A DNA stretch of 6,714 nucleotides from Eubacteriales bacterium (GTDB lineage: Bacteria > Bacillota_A > Clostridia > Christensenellales > Aristaeellaceae). This document shows, in pieces, positions 1 through 5,238 of this stretch; the stretch's first letter is position 1, and every line of letters begins with the position of its first letter. Below the pieces are notes generated by a model. It did no database searches. It had not been told where the DNA came from and saw nothing but the letters and a program-made list of their open reading frames with translations. The stretch lies in contig JARKQO010000554.1 in assembly GCA_029974855.1 (NCBI GenBank), positions 1-6,714 on the forward strand. The letters are read 5' to 3'. The translations under genes were made by a program, and so were the position numbers.

Positions 1-542
1 GAGCCCACCGCGATGGCCAAAGCGTCTGCCCGGGTTTTTTGGATGAAATCGGCGGCCTGGGCCGGGTCCGTGTAGAAGGCCGTGGGGTCCGCCAGGTGGC
101 TGCCGCCTTCGGCGCTGTCCTCGTTGTCCCCCACGTGCCCCAGCTCGGCCTCCACAGACGCCCCAAAGGCGTGGGCAATGCGGGTCAGCTCCGCCACCTT
201 GCGCACGTTTTCCTCATAGGAGTCCGTGGAGCAGTCATACATCAAAGAGCTGAACCCAAGCTTCAGCGCCTCCAGGCACTTGTCAAAGGTGAGCCCGTGG
301 TCGTAATGGACCACCACCGGCACGCTGGCGCGCCTGGCCATGGGCAGCAGAAGGTCCGCCACGTTTTCCAGCGGGGCGTAGGGCAGCAGGACCTCCGCGG
401 TGCCCACGATGACCGGGGCATGAAGGGCTTCCGCCGCCTCCATCACCCCCCGGGCCATCTCCAGGTTCAAAGTGTTGAACAGGCCCACCCCATAGCGGCC
501 CTTGCGGGCGGGAAGCAATACGCTGTTGAGATTCACAAGCAT
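1..542 (-). CDS. Class II fructose/tagatose-bisphosphate-type aldolase, C-terminus cut by window edge
   Basis: Zinc-dependent aldolase that would cleave a phosphorylated ketose into dihydroxyacetone phosphate and an aldehyde in the cytoplasm. The first 180 residues are visible; full-length members have roughly 280-310. Seen: the opening GLFNTLNLE (residues 20-28) and HAPVIVG (41-47), both typical of the GatY/KbaY/Fba class II family; HYDHG at 79-83, supplying the catalytic Asp81 and zinc ligand His82; the EAELG motif at 131-135; and DALAIAVG at 173-180, the start of the strand that leads into the next zinc-binding His, which lies outside the window. The start codon is 6 bp past the kinase stop, and the GGAG used for initiation sits inside the last kinase codons, so translation is probably coupled. 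It is the third gene of the isomerase-kinase-aldolase operon. Family assignment is firm; the substrate (fructose-, tagatose- or another ketose (bis)phosphate, or an inositol-pathway IolJ-type substrate) is not decided by what is visible. Confidence 0.93.
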   Translation of the reverse strand, partial: MLVNLNSVLLPARKGRYGVGLFNTLNLEMARGVMEAAEALHAPVIVGTAEVLLPYAPLENVADLLLPMARRASVPVVVHYDHGLTFDKCLEALKLGFSSLMYDCSTDSYEENVRKVAELTRIAHAFGASVEAELGHVGDNEDSAEGGSHLADPTAFYTDPAQAADFIQKTRADALAIAVG

Positions 543-548
543 ACTCTT

Positions 549-1673
549 TCACTCCAATCCGTCCTGTTGCGGCCAGCCCTCCGCCATCCTCTGGCGCAGG
601 GCCGGAAAGGGAAGCAAACCGCCAAGGGGGCTATAGTCCTCCACGCAGCACGCGCCGGTGGCGGCGGCCAGCCGGCAGCATTCCTGGGGCGGGAAGCCCT
701 CCAGCATGGCTACCAAAAAGGCCGCGATGCTGGTATCTCCCGCGCCGGTGGCGGAGAGCACCCGGCGCGGAACAAAGCTTTTTTCAAAGCCTTCCTTGCC
801 GGCCCATAGGTCCGTATCCAGGGGGACGCGGGTTTTGGTCCTTTGCAAAACCTCCCTCTCGGCTGCGCACCAGTACATTCCCCTGACCCCGCACTTCAGC
901 AGCACCACCCCGGCCCCCAGGGCAAGGCACCGCCGGGCCAGGGGCCGGATATCCTCCTCAAGGGACAGGATTTGGGGAATCTCCTTTCCCGCCGCCTTCT
1001 CCTGCCAGGCTTCATACAGGGGCCGGTCCAGCATAAAGCCCAATTCCTCAATGCTGGGCACAAAGAAATCCACATGGGGCAGCACCTTTGCAAGGACGCG
1101 CAGCCAATTTACCTGGGCCGCCGGGCTGTTGGGGTCCACAGCCACCATGTCCAAAGATGTGGCGCAGCCGGCGCTGTGGGCCCGCCGCATCAATTCCTCC
1201 AGTTGGCGGCCGTCCTCCGCGTACATGGTGGGCATCAGCGGCGGATAGCCAAAGTGCAGCAAGGCGGCGTCCGAAAGCAGCGCGTCGGAAACATCCGCGC
1301 TGGCAAAGGTTTCGTTGGCTCCCGGGTAATGCAGAAAGCTCCGGTCCACCCCCGGAGGGGCCAGCACCACGGTATAGGAGGTGGAACCCTCCGGGTCCAC
1401 GATCAGGTGGTCCCCGGCCCCATGGCTGCGCAGGATTTCCGCCACCATGCCGCCAAAGGCGTCGGCCCCCACCTTTCCGGCCAGGCGCACCTCCGCCCCC
1501 AGCAGCTTCAGGGCCAGGCCCGTGTTGGCCGCGCTGCCCCCGGTGTGGATGTGGGCCGCCCCCACCTGGACCAGCTTGCCGGGGCTCAGCAGCTGATGAA
1601 AGGGGCCCTCCCCCTCAAACACCGGGGTGATATCCAAAGAGATGTGCCCTGCGGCAATCACCTTATGGGGCAT
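549..1673 (-). CDS. PfkB-family (ribokinase-like) carbohydrate kinase
   Basis: ATP-dependent sugar kinase of the ribokinase/PfkB fold, 374 residues. Seen: an N-terminal strand with GHISLDI (9-15), where Asp14 is in the usual sugar-binding position; the glycine-rich GGSAANTG motif (45-52) followed by LGAEVRLAGKVGAD, matching PfkB signature 1; a DPN at the substrate-lobe edge and a VDFFVPSIEEL segment typical of the family; and the C-terminal signature ATGAGDT with anion-hole GAG (310-312) and catalytic base Asp313. Members are usually about 300-330 residues. This one is longer, mainly through extra sequence between the VPSIEEL segment and the GAGD motif. The start at 1673 is supported by an AGGAGGAGG just upstream. 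It begins 35 bp after the isomerase and ends 6 bp before the aldolase, so it is the middle step: phosphorylating the ketose made by the isomerase. The substrate is inferred only as a ketose or ketose phosphate. A 5-dehydro-2-deoxygluconokinase (IolC) role is an alternative, but no other inositol genes are visible. Confidence 0.93.
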   Translation of the reverse strand: MPHKVIAAGHISLDITPVFEGEGPFHQLLSPGKLVQVGAAHIHTGGSAANTGLALKLLGAEVRLAGKVGADAFGGMVAEILRSHGAGDHLIVDPEGSTSYTVVLAPPGVDRSFLHYPGANETFASADVSDALLSDAALLHFGYPPLMPTMYAEDGRQLEELMRRAHSAGCATSLDMVAVDPNSPAAQVNWLRVLAKVLPHVDFFVPSIEELGFMLDRPLYEAWQEKAAGKEIPQILSLEEDIRPLARRCLALGAGVVLLKCGVRGMYWCAAEREVLQRTKTRVPLDTDLWAGKEGFEKSFVPRRVLSATGAGDTSIAAFLVAMLEGFPPQECCRLAAATGACCVEDYSPLGGLLPFPALRQRMAEGWPQQDGLE

Positions 1674-1708
1674 TTTCCTCCTCCTCTCTATGGGTTATGG
1701 GCAAAGCG

Positions 1709-2746
1709 TTACGGCTCCATGCCCATCAGCAGGTTCAGGGTGTACATTTCAAGCCCTTCCAAATCACGGGCTGCCACGCACCGGTCCCGGAAGGCATAGT
1801 CGAATTTCTCCGCCTTGGCTTCCAGCGCCTTGAAGATGCGCAGGCTGTTTTCCAGGTGCTTGTAGCCGTCCGGGTCCGTGGTGGTGCGCATGGCCTTCAC
1901 ATCCAGGCCCACATACTCCCCCCTGGCGCCATAGTTGTTTTCCATCAGAATCCGGACCTGGTTGAAGGCCTGGCGCAGGTTCTCCACGCCAAAGCTCTTG
2001 TCCTGGTCGAATTTGATGCCGTTTTGGTCGTTCAGATGGACGGTGAAGAGCTTATCAAAGGCCATGGCAAACCCGATCTCGTGGGCGGGGTCCAGCCCGG
2101 CCAATATCGCGTGGGCGCTTTCCAGGTTGCCCCCCACCCGGCTGGGGTCCACGGTGGCGGAGGAAATGGCCATCACATGGCCGATGGTTGGGCAGATGGA
2201 GCGGTCGATGGGCTCGTTGGGCTTGGGCTCGATGCATACCCGGATGGTCTTGTCATAGGCCAGCATCTGGTTGATGGCTTCGATCAGCATCTGGGTGGCC
2301 CATACGGGGCTTTTGCTTTCCGCGCACAGGGTGCCCTCCCGGGCCAGCCACAGCACGATCAGGTCGCAGCCCAGCTCCCGGGCGATATCGATGGAGCGGA
2401 AGGAGCGCCACAGGGCAAACTTGCGGTCCTCCTCCCGGGTGGACAGATAGCCGCCGTCCAGGGTGCGGGGGTCCATCCAAAGCCTGGGGGCCACGAATTC
2501 CGCCTTCAGGCCGTATTGGTCCAGCATGGCCTTTACCTTGCGGGCCTCGGCCTTGATTTCCTCCTGGGAGAGATCGTTCAGGTTGGGCACCGCGTCGTCG
2601 TCATGAAACTGGATGGCGCTGAAGCCGATTTCCGCGAAGCGCCTGCACTTTTCCTCCAGGGGGATATCGTGCCGGGTGGCGGGGCCGTAGGAGTCCGCGC
2701 CTGTGTGAACATTCCAGGGGCCTACGGAAAACTTGAAGCGGGACAT
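1709..2746 (-). CDS. Class I xylose-isomerase-like sugar isomerase (TIM barrel), short C-terminus
   Basis: Metal-dependent aldose-ketose isomerase, 345 residues. Compared from memory with Streptomyces xylose isomerase (about 388 residues), nearly all catalytic positions are present: FHDDD (47-51; His48 and Asp51 equal H54/D57), WLAREG (Trp133), IEPKPNEP (172-179; Glu173 and Lys175 equal E181/K183), NLESAH (Glu209 and His212 equal E217/H220), QNGIKFDQD (Asp247 and Asp249 equal D255/D257), and LDVK (Asp282 equals D287). The exception is His237, which sits where metal-1 ligand Asp245 is expected. About 40 residues of the C-terminal subunit-wrapping arm are missing relative to Streptomyces, although the terminal LEMYTLNLLMG still resembles the end of the family. 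An upstream extension of the open frame exists, but the start at 2746 is fixed by a near-perfect AAAGGAGGTG 4 nt before the ATG. It is the first gene of the operon. The sugar is probably not simply D-xylose, because the partners are a PfkB kinase and an aldolase rather than xylulokinase. Confidence 0.92.
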   Translation of the reverse strand: MSRFKFSVGPWNVHTGADSYGPATRHDIPLEEKCRRFAEIGFSAIQFHDDDAVPNLNDLSQEEIKAEARKVKAMLDQYGLKAEFVAPRLWMDPRTLDGGYLSTREEDRKFALWRSFRSIDIARELGCDLIVLWLAREGTLCAESKSPVWATQMLIEAINQMLAYDKTIRVCIEPKPNEPIDRSICPTIGHVMAISSATVDPSRVGGNLESAHAILAGLDPAHEIGFAMAFDKLFTVHLNDQNGIKFDQDKSFGVENLRQAFNQVRILMENNYGARGEYVGLDVKAMRTTTDPDGYKHLENSLRIFKALEAKAEKFDYAFRDRCVAARDLEGLEMYTLNLLMGMEP

Positions 2747-2750
2747 GGGG

Positions 2751-2760
2751 CACCTCCTTT
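2751..2760 (-). promoter_or_regulatory. Strong Shine-Dalgarno of the isomerase
   Basis: The minus strand reads AAAGGAGGTG followed by CCCC and the ATG at 2746. This is almost fully complementary to the 16S rRNA 3' end. It fixes the isomerase start and rules out the longer in-frame extension toward 2968. Confidence 0.9.
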
Positions 2761-2813
2761 GTGGGAATGGGTGGGATGTGCGGTTCTTTGGGGACCTGGA
2801 CGCGTTTGGAAAT

Positions 2814-2841
2814 AGTATACCATACAAAATGGGGCCGGCAA
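2814..2841 (-). promoter_or_regulatory. Predicted sigma-A-type promoter of the sugar operon
   Basis: On the minus strand a TTGCCG -35 (2841-2836) is followed after 16 bp by a TATACT -10 (2819-2814). It lies 67 bp upstream of the isomerase start, pointing into the operon. The -10 matches 5 of 6 consensus bases and the -35 matches 4 of 6. Predicted from sequence only. Confidence 0.55.
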
Positions 2842-2849
2842 GCCGGAAG

Positions 2850-2893
2850 GGTTTGATTTTGGAGGAAAAAACCGGTATACTGTTTATCAAACC
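2850..2893. repeat. Inverted repeat GGTTTGAT/ATCAAACC, possible operator
   Basis: Perfect 8-bp arms at 2850-2857 and 2886-2893 are separated by 28 bp. The left arm overlaps the -35 box of the plus-strand promoter and the right arm overlaps its expected start site. Both arms lie just upstream of the minus-strand -35. Such placement would suit a regulator acting on both divergent operons. A chance repeat cannot be excluded, and no regulator gene is in the window. Confidence 0.35.
2853..2881 (+). promoter_or_regulatory. Predicted sigma-A-type promoter of the CpXC-HD pair
   Basis: The plus strand has TTGATT (2853-2858), an ideal 17-bp spacer and TATACT (2876-2881). This predicts a transcript starting near 2888 that leads into the CpXC gene at 3050. 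A second AT-rich patch with TATGAT and TACAAT at 2959-2969 lacks a good -35 and is a weaker alternative nearer the gene. Confidence 0.55.
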
Positions 2894-3049
2894 GGGCCTG
2901 GGGGCGGTGGGGGAGCCCGCTGTCCCCGTCCCAGCGGCATGTGTGGCTGGCAGAAAAGTATGATACAATACTGGAAAGAAAGACTTTGGCTTTTGAGCAT
3001 CGGTGGGCAGGCAAGCAAATGATGCTTCGGCGGAAATGGAGCATAAACC

Positions 3050-3700
3050 ATGTCAATGAAGCGCCAGGTAACGGTCACTTGTCCTGGATGTGGTCACAGG
3101 GGAGAAAAAACGATATGGGAAAGCCTTAACGGCGATCTTGATCCGGAAGCAAAGGAGGAGCTGTTGGAAGGCCGACTATTTGCATCTACATGCGATCAAT
3201 GCAAAAGCACGCTTCATCTTGATTATCCGATCCTTTATCATGACATGACCAATGGGGTAATGATTCAATATGTACAATCAGAGGCGGAAATTCCAAAGGC
3301 TATCGAGTCGTATCTTGGTTCGCGGGAATTGGTAGTTAAGCTAAGGGGAACTTCTGGATTTGTTCAGCGCTACCGGGTTGTGACCACACAAAATGCGCTT
3401 AGGGAAAAGGCGCTCATTTTTGATCATCAGCTGGATGACCGGGTGATCGAAATGATGAAGCTGCTTTATTATTCGCAAATGAAAGAGCGCTTTGCGGATA
3501 TGCAAGCGGATGAAATCCTATTCCTGGTGGATGGCAATGAATACTATCTGCATTTTTTATCCGGGGAACCAATCGGCATCCAGATCGACATGAAAATGTA
3601 TAGGGATTTGCAAAAGGCAAAATCCAAGAAGCTCGGCAAGGTACGCAATGAAAGCTACAGGATCAACATGGATTGGGCCCTTACAATGTTTAAGAAATAG
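3050..3700 (+). CDS. CpXC domain protein (zinc-ribbon-like, function unknown)
   Basis: A 216-residue cytoplasmic protein with the CpXC family pattern. CPGC (Cys11, Cys14) lies near the N-terminus and CDQC (Cys48, Cys51) about 35 residues later, forming a likely four-cysteine zinc site. Between and after them are the family's usual IWESLNGDLDPE and LHLDYPILYHDM stretches. The remaining 150 residues, rich in charged residues, have no motif I recognise. The family's role is not established. The start at 3050 has a GGAG 8 nt upstream; Met3 is a possible but worse-placed alternative. Sampled stretches are about 40% GC (24 of 60 bases in both 3181-3240 and 3541-3600), far below the flanking operons, which suggests a separate origin. 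It is followed after 9 bp by the HD hydrolase and is almost certainly co-transcribed with it. Confidence 0.88.
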   Translation: MSMKRQVTVTCPGCGHRGEKTIWESLNGDLDPEAKEELLEGRLFASTCDQCKSTLHLDYPILYHDMTNGVMIQYVQSEAEIPKAIESYLGSRELVVKLRGTSGFVQRYRVVTTQNALREKALIFDHQLDDRVIEMMKLLYYSQMKERFADMQADEILFLVDGNEYYLHFLSGEPIGIQIDMKMYRDLQKAKSKKLGKVRNESYRINMDWALTMFKK

Positions 3701-3709
3701 GGAGAGAAT

Positions 3710-4141
3710 ATGCTGCTGAACAAAGCGATTGAAATCGCCGCCAAGGCTCATGCCGGGCAGGTCGATAAGGGCGGGCACCCCTATATTCTGCATCCTTTGC
3801 GTGTAATGCTGCATTGCGAAGGCGAAACCGAGAAAATCTGTGCGGTATTGCATGATGTGATCGAAGATACGGAAATTACGCCGGCATTCCTGCGCAAAGA
3901 AGGATTTGGCATGGAGATCCTAGAGGCTCTTGACTGCCTGACCAAGCGCGACGGCGAAAGCTACGACGCCTTTATCGGCCGCGTGCTGGCAAACGAAACC
4001 GCGTGCCATGTGAAGCTGGCCGATCTGGCGGACAATATGAATCTGACGCGGATTGGGAACCCTTCGGAAAAGGACAGAGCGCGCCTTGAGAAATATAAAG
4101 CCGCCGCTGACCGGATTTCTGCCGCAAAGCCGGGGCTGTAG
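3710..4141 (+). CDS. Small HD-domain hydrolase, (p)ppGpp-hydrolase (SAH/MESH1)-like
   Basis: A single-domain, 143-residue metal-dependent phosphohydrolase resembling the hydrolase half of RelA/SpoT proteins and the stand-alone small alarmone hydrolases. Seen: AAKAHAGQVDKGG (10-22), then HPYILHPLRV with metal ligand His28; LHDVIEDT with His48-Asp49 and Glu52-Asp53; and VKLADLADNM with Asp105 and Asn109. These are the conserved HD positions of (p)ppGpp 3'-pyrophosphohydrolases. There is no synthetase or regulatory domain. The likely reaction is removal of pyrophosphate from (p)ppGpp to give GDP or GTP with Mn2+, though related proteins also act on other nucleotides. At 143 residues it is somewhat shorter than typical members (about 180). 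A GGGAGAG overlapping the end of the CpXC gene serves as ribosome site. GC content rises along the gene (29/60 at 3841-3900, 32/60 at 4021-4080). Substrate specificity is inferred from the family. Confidence 0.87.
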   Translation: MLLNKAIEIAAKAHAGQVDKGGHPYILHPLRVMLHCEGETEKICAVLHDVIEDTEITPAFLRKEGFGMEILEALDCLTKRDGESYDAFIGRVLANETACHVKLADLADNMNLTRIGNPSEKDRARLEKYKAAADRISAAKPGL

Positions 4142-4168
4142 CTTTTTTCGTTTGCTACAGCCCCTTTT
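4132..4168 (+). terminator. Intrinsic terminator of the CpXC-HD operon
   Basis: Perfect 11-bp arms GGGGCTGTAGC (4132-4142) and GCTACAGCCCC (4154-4164) with an 11-nt loop are followed by TTTT. The left arm contains the stop codon of the HD gene, so the hairpin starts inside the coding sequence. Read on the minus strand it lacks a following T-run, so it is mainly a plus-strand terminator, though the hairpin may also hinder the convergent ECF transcript. Confidence 0.88.
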
Positions 4169-4188
4169 GCCCGCGCCCGCATCCCCCG

Positions 4189-4725
4189 TTATGAGGCGTT
4201 TTTCGGCAGGGCCTTTTGCAGCAGGGGCAAAATGATCAAAGCCAGCGCCCCGCCAATCAGCGCCGTGAGCAGCTGGGGAATGGAGAAGGTGGCGGAAATG
4301 ACCTGGGCCTGCTTCTCCGGCAGGTTCAGCAGCAGGGGAATGGCAATTTGTACAATGGTCACATACAGGGTCAGGAACTTGCCCGCCGCGGCCACCACCG
4401 CCGCCACCACGGCGGGAACGGGCTCCCTGGCAAAGGGGCGCTTGCCGATCGGGCGCCACAGCAGCGCCAGCACCATGTTGCCCAGCATGATGAAGGGGAT
4501 GATCTCCCACAGGGGCCCAATGCCCAGCAGCTTGGCGAAAACGGGGGACAGGGCGCTGACCGCCAGCCCGGAGCCCAGGCCGAAGATCATGGTGGAAACA
4601 ATGAGAATCAGGTTCACCAAAGAGCCTGTGACCAGCTGCCCCATGGAGCCGGTGACGGCCTGCACCACGATCAGCAAAGCGATGGCGATGGCGGTCTGGG
4701 TAATCCACAAAACGTTTTTCTTCAT
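4189..4725 (-). CDS. ECF transporter S component (substrate-binding membrane subunit)
   Basis: A 178-residue integral membrane protein with about six hydrophobic segments (roughly residues 5-24, 31-47, 49-67, 71-90, 103-133, 149-170), the usual size and layout of energy-coupling-factor S components. The first helix contains TAIAIA with an AxxxA spacing (Ala12, Ala16), the arrangement that packs S components against the EcfT subunit. The stretch LVTGSLVNLILIVSTMIFGLGSG is typical of a clostridial S-component family of unassigned substrate. S components bind a vitamin or metal and work with shared EcfA, EcfA' and EcfT, which are not in this window. The frame is open to an earlier ATG pair at 4749/4746, but these lack a ribosome site. 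The AAGGAG at 4738-4743 favours the ATG at 4725, 7 nt past the regulator's stop. The ligand is unknown; co-location with a hydrogenase-type regulator hints at metal or cofactor uptake, by inference only. Confidence 0.85.
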   Translation of the reverse strand: MKKNVLWITQTAIAIALLIVVQAVTGSMGQLVTGSLVNLILIVSTMIFGLGSGLAVSALSPVFAKLLGIGPLWEIIPFIMLGNMVLALLWRPIGKRPFAREPVPAVVAAVVAAAGKFLTLYVTIVQIAIPLLLNLPEKQAQVISATFSIPQLLTALIGGALALIILPLLQKALPKNAS

Positions 4726-4732
4726 GGCAAAA

Positions 4733-5032
4733 TCAATCTCCTTCATCATTTGGGGAGGGGTCCGGCCCCTTGCTTTGGGGGGGTCTCTCCTGGGCCAGGG
4801 CGCTTTTGACCTGCACGCCCCTGATGTTGCCCAGCTTGGCGGTGAGGCTGCCGATGGAGCGGTTATCCCCTTGCACGATCAGCCCGATCACCGAGGCCCC
4901 GGTGACGGCGTCCGGCACGCCCACCCGGGCCCGCACCAAGGAAGCGTGCTGGGAGATCACGGCGTTCACCGCCGGGGCGTGCTTCTCCCGCTCCAATACA
5001 ATGCCGATAAAGCCCAGGCGTTCCGCCTCCAT
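4733..5032 (-). CDS. TM1266-type [FeFe]-hydrogenase system regulator (ACT/NikR-C-like)
   Basis: A 99-residue small cytoplasmic protein. Its first ~80 residues follow the TM1266 (iron-only hydrogenase system regulator) family closely: RLGFIGIVLE (5-14), HAPAVNAVISQHASLVRARVGVP, SVIGLIVQGD, and the closing LTAKLGNIRGVQVKSALA. The fold is a ferredoxin-like ACT/NikR C-terminal-type ligand-binding domain without a DNA-binding domain. The family name comes from its occurrence with HydE/F/G maturases and [FeFe]-hydrogenases in anaerobes; its biochemical role is not firmly known. No hydrogenase gene is visible here. Residues 82-99 form a polar, proline-rich tail outside the family core. The ATG at 5032 is 7 nt after an AAGGAGG, while the ATG 6 nt earlier is only 1 nt from it, so 5032 is chosen. 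It is first in a two-gene operon with the ECF S component and sits behind a long structured leader with a terminator, so expression is probably conditional. Confidence 0.87.
   Translation of the reverse strand: MEAERLGFIGIVLEREKHAPAVNAVISQHASLVRARVGVPDAVTGASVIGLIVQGDNRSIGSLTAKLGNIRGVQVKSALAQERPPQSKGPDPSPNDEGD
4738..4743 (-). promoter_or_regulatory. Ribosome site that places the ECF S component start
   Basis: AAGGAG on the minus strand lies inside the last codons of the upstream regulator and 12 nt before the ATG at 4725. The spacing is long but usable. The earlier in-frame ATGs sit upstream of this site and have no alternative, so it supports the shorter protein and translational coupling. 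Confidence 0.6.
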
Positions 5033-5039
5033 CCCCATT

Positions 5040-5046
5040 CCTCCTT
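5040..5046 (-). promoter_or_regulatory. Shine-Dalgarno deciding the TM1266-type gene start
   Basis: AAGGAGG on the minus strand. Spacing is 7 nt to the ATG at 5032 and 1 nt to the ATG at 5038, which favours the later start. It lies 23 nt downstream of the terminator U-run, so it is transcribed only when the terminator is bypassed. Confidence 0.8.
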
Positions 5047-5069
5047 GCGAATGGTCCAAAAGAGCAATC

Positions 5070-5097
5070 AAAAAGCAGCCTAACCCCCGTTAGCTGC
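5070..5097 (-). terminator. Intrinsic terminator inside the leader of the regulator-ECF operon
   Basis: On the minus strand GCAGC-TAAC (5097-5089, continuous) pairs with GTTA-G-GCTGC with one bulged G, around a GGGG tetraloop, followed by TTTTT (5074-5070). It lies between a predicted promoter and the TM1266-type gene and ends no larger gene, so it fits a regulated attenuator better than a simple gene end. Confidence 0.75.
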
Positions 5098-5116
5098 CAC
5101 AAAAAAGGAAAACCAT
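5090..5116 (-). CDS. Possible 8-residue leader peptide MVFLFCGS
   Basis: The minus strand carries an AGGAGG with 6-nt spacing to an ATG, followed by eight codons (MVFLFCGS) and a TAA. The stop codon lies within the left arm of the intrinsic terminator, so a ribosome translating or stalling on this frame would affect hairpin formation. The peptide has two Phe codons and one Cys but no striking codon run, so classic amino-acid attenuation is not obvious. It could instead be a relic start or a chance frame. The good ribosome site is the main support. Confidence 0.4.
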   Translation of the reverse strand: MVFLFCGS

Positions 5117-5231
5117 GGCTATCCTCCTCTCTCCAGCCTTGAGAAGCTCTCGGCTGTCAAACGGGATTATTGGGAAGGGAGCTTGTTGGCGGCCACGGAC
5201 AAAGCCGTGGGACGTTTACAGCCTTCCCTTC
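5098..5231 (-). ncRNA. Structured 5' leader, candidate pseudoknotted aptamer (riboswitch-like)
   Basis: From a predicted transcript start near 5231 the minus-strand RNA opens with GGGAAGG (5228-5222), complementary to CCTTCCC (5178-5172). It overlaps GGCTGTAAACG (5223-5213), which pairs with CGTTTGACAGCC (5163-5152), 11 bp with one bulged G. Between them is a perfect 6-bp hairpin CCACGG/CCGTGG with a 6-nt loop (5210-5193). The first two helices cross, giving an H-type pseudoknot (7 bp plus 9 bp after sharing two bases). An alternative hairpin CAGCC/GGCTG with an inner GAGA/TCTC (5156-5134) competes with the long stem. A leader peptide start and a terminator follow. Helices that exclude each other upstream of a terminator are the hallmark of riboswitches and attenuators. 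I could not match it to a known class, and the ligand is unknown. All pairings were found by eye. Confidence 0.5.
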
Positions 5232-5238
5232 AGGCAAC

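Larger units (their letters stand above)
2747..3049. other. Divergent intergenic region between sugar operon and CpXC-HD pair
   Basis: No convincing gene lies here. The 303 bp hold two back-to-back promoters (minus strand 2814-2841, plus strand 2853-2881) whose -35 boxes are only 11 bp apart, and an 8-bp inverted repeat that brackets the plus promoter. From a predicted plus-strand start near 2888, the CpXC transcript would have an untranslated leader of about 160 nt. The leader's first part is very G-rich (2894-2913) and then C-rich (2916-2932); its later part is AT-rich. I found no known riboswitch signature in it. Short open frames across this region are not supported by ribosome binding sites. 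Confidence 0.7.

Noticed and set aside
39..1799. Long plus-strand open frames opposite the kinase and aldolase genes
   Set aside because: They are antisense shadows in GC-rich coding sequence with low-complexity, His/Gly/Gln/Pro-rich translations, no family motifs, and no ribosome sites.
2894..2918. G-quadruplex in the leader of the CpXC gene
   Set aside because: Only three G-runs of three or more are present (2894-2896, 2900-2904, 2909-2913), with one extra GG. A stable three-layer quadruplex would need four.
2747..2968. N-terminal extension of the isomerase to 2968
   Set aside because: The extra 74 residues have no family similarity, run through the predicted promoter, and lack a ribosome site, while the ATG at 2746 has a near-perfect one.
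5033..5071. Longer TM1266-type protein starting at a TTG near 5071
   Set aside because: That start lies in the terminator U-run with no ribosome site, and the added residues are outside the family core. The ATG at 5032 has AAGGAGG at 7 nt.
4216..5083. Plus-strand open frames opposite the ECF S component and regulator
   Set aside because: Their translations are Gln/Gly-rich or Ser/Met-rich without motifs and mirror well-supported minus-strand genes.
5152..5228. HDV-like self-cleaving ribozyme
   Set aside because: The helix order (helix 1, helix 2, hairpin, then the two 3' strands) recalls HDV ribozymes and helix 1 is 7 bp starting with GGG. However, 14 unpaired nt separate the hairpin from the helix 1 return strand, there is no fourth hairpin, and I see no convincing catalytic-C context. 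The predicted transcript also starts almost at the would-be cleavage site.
5098..5231. Known riboswitch classes (TPP, cobalamin, SAM, THF, fluoride, ZTP, preQ1, c-di-GMP, T-box)
   Set aside because: None of the conserved core sequences I can recall for these classes appears on either strand. A covariance-model search would be needed to exclude them, as well as NiCo and Moco, formally.
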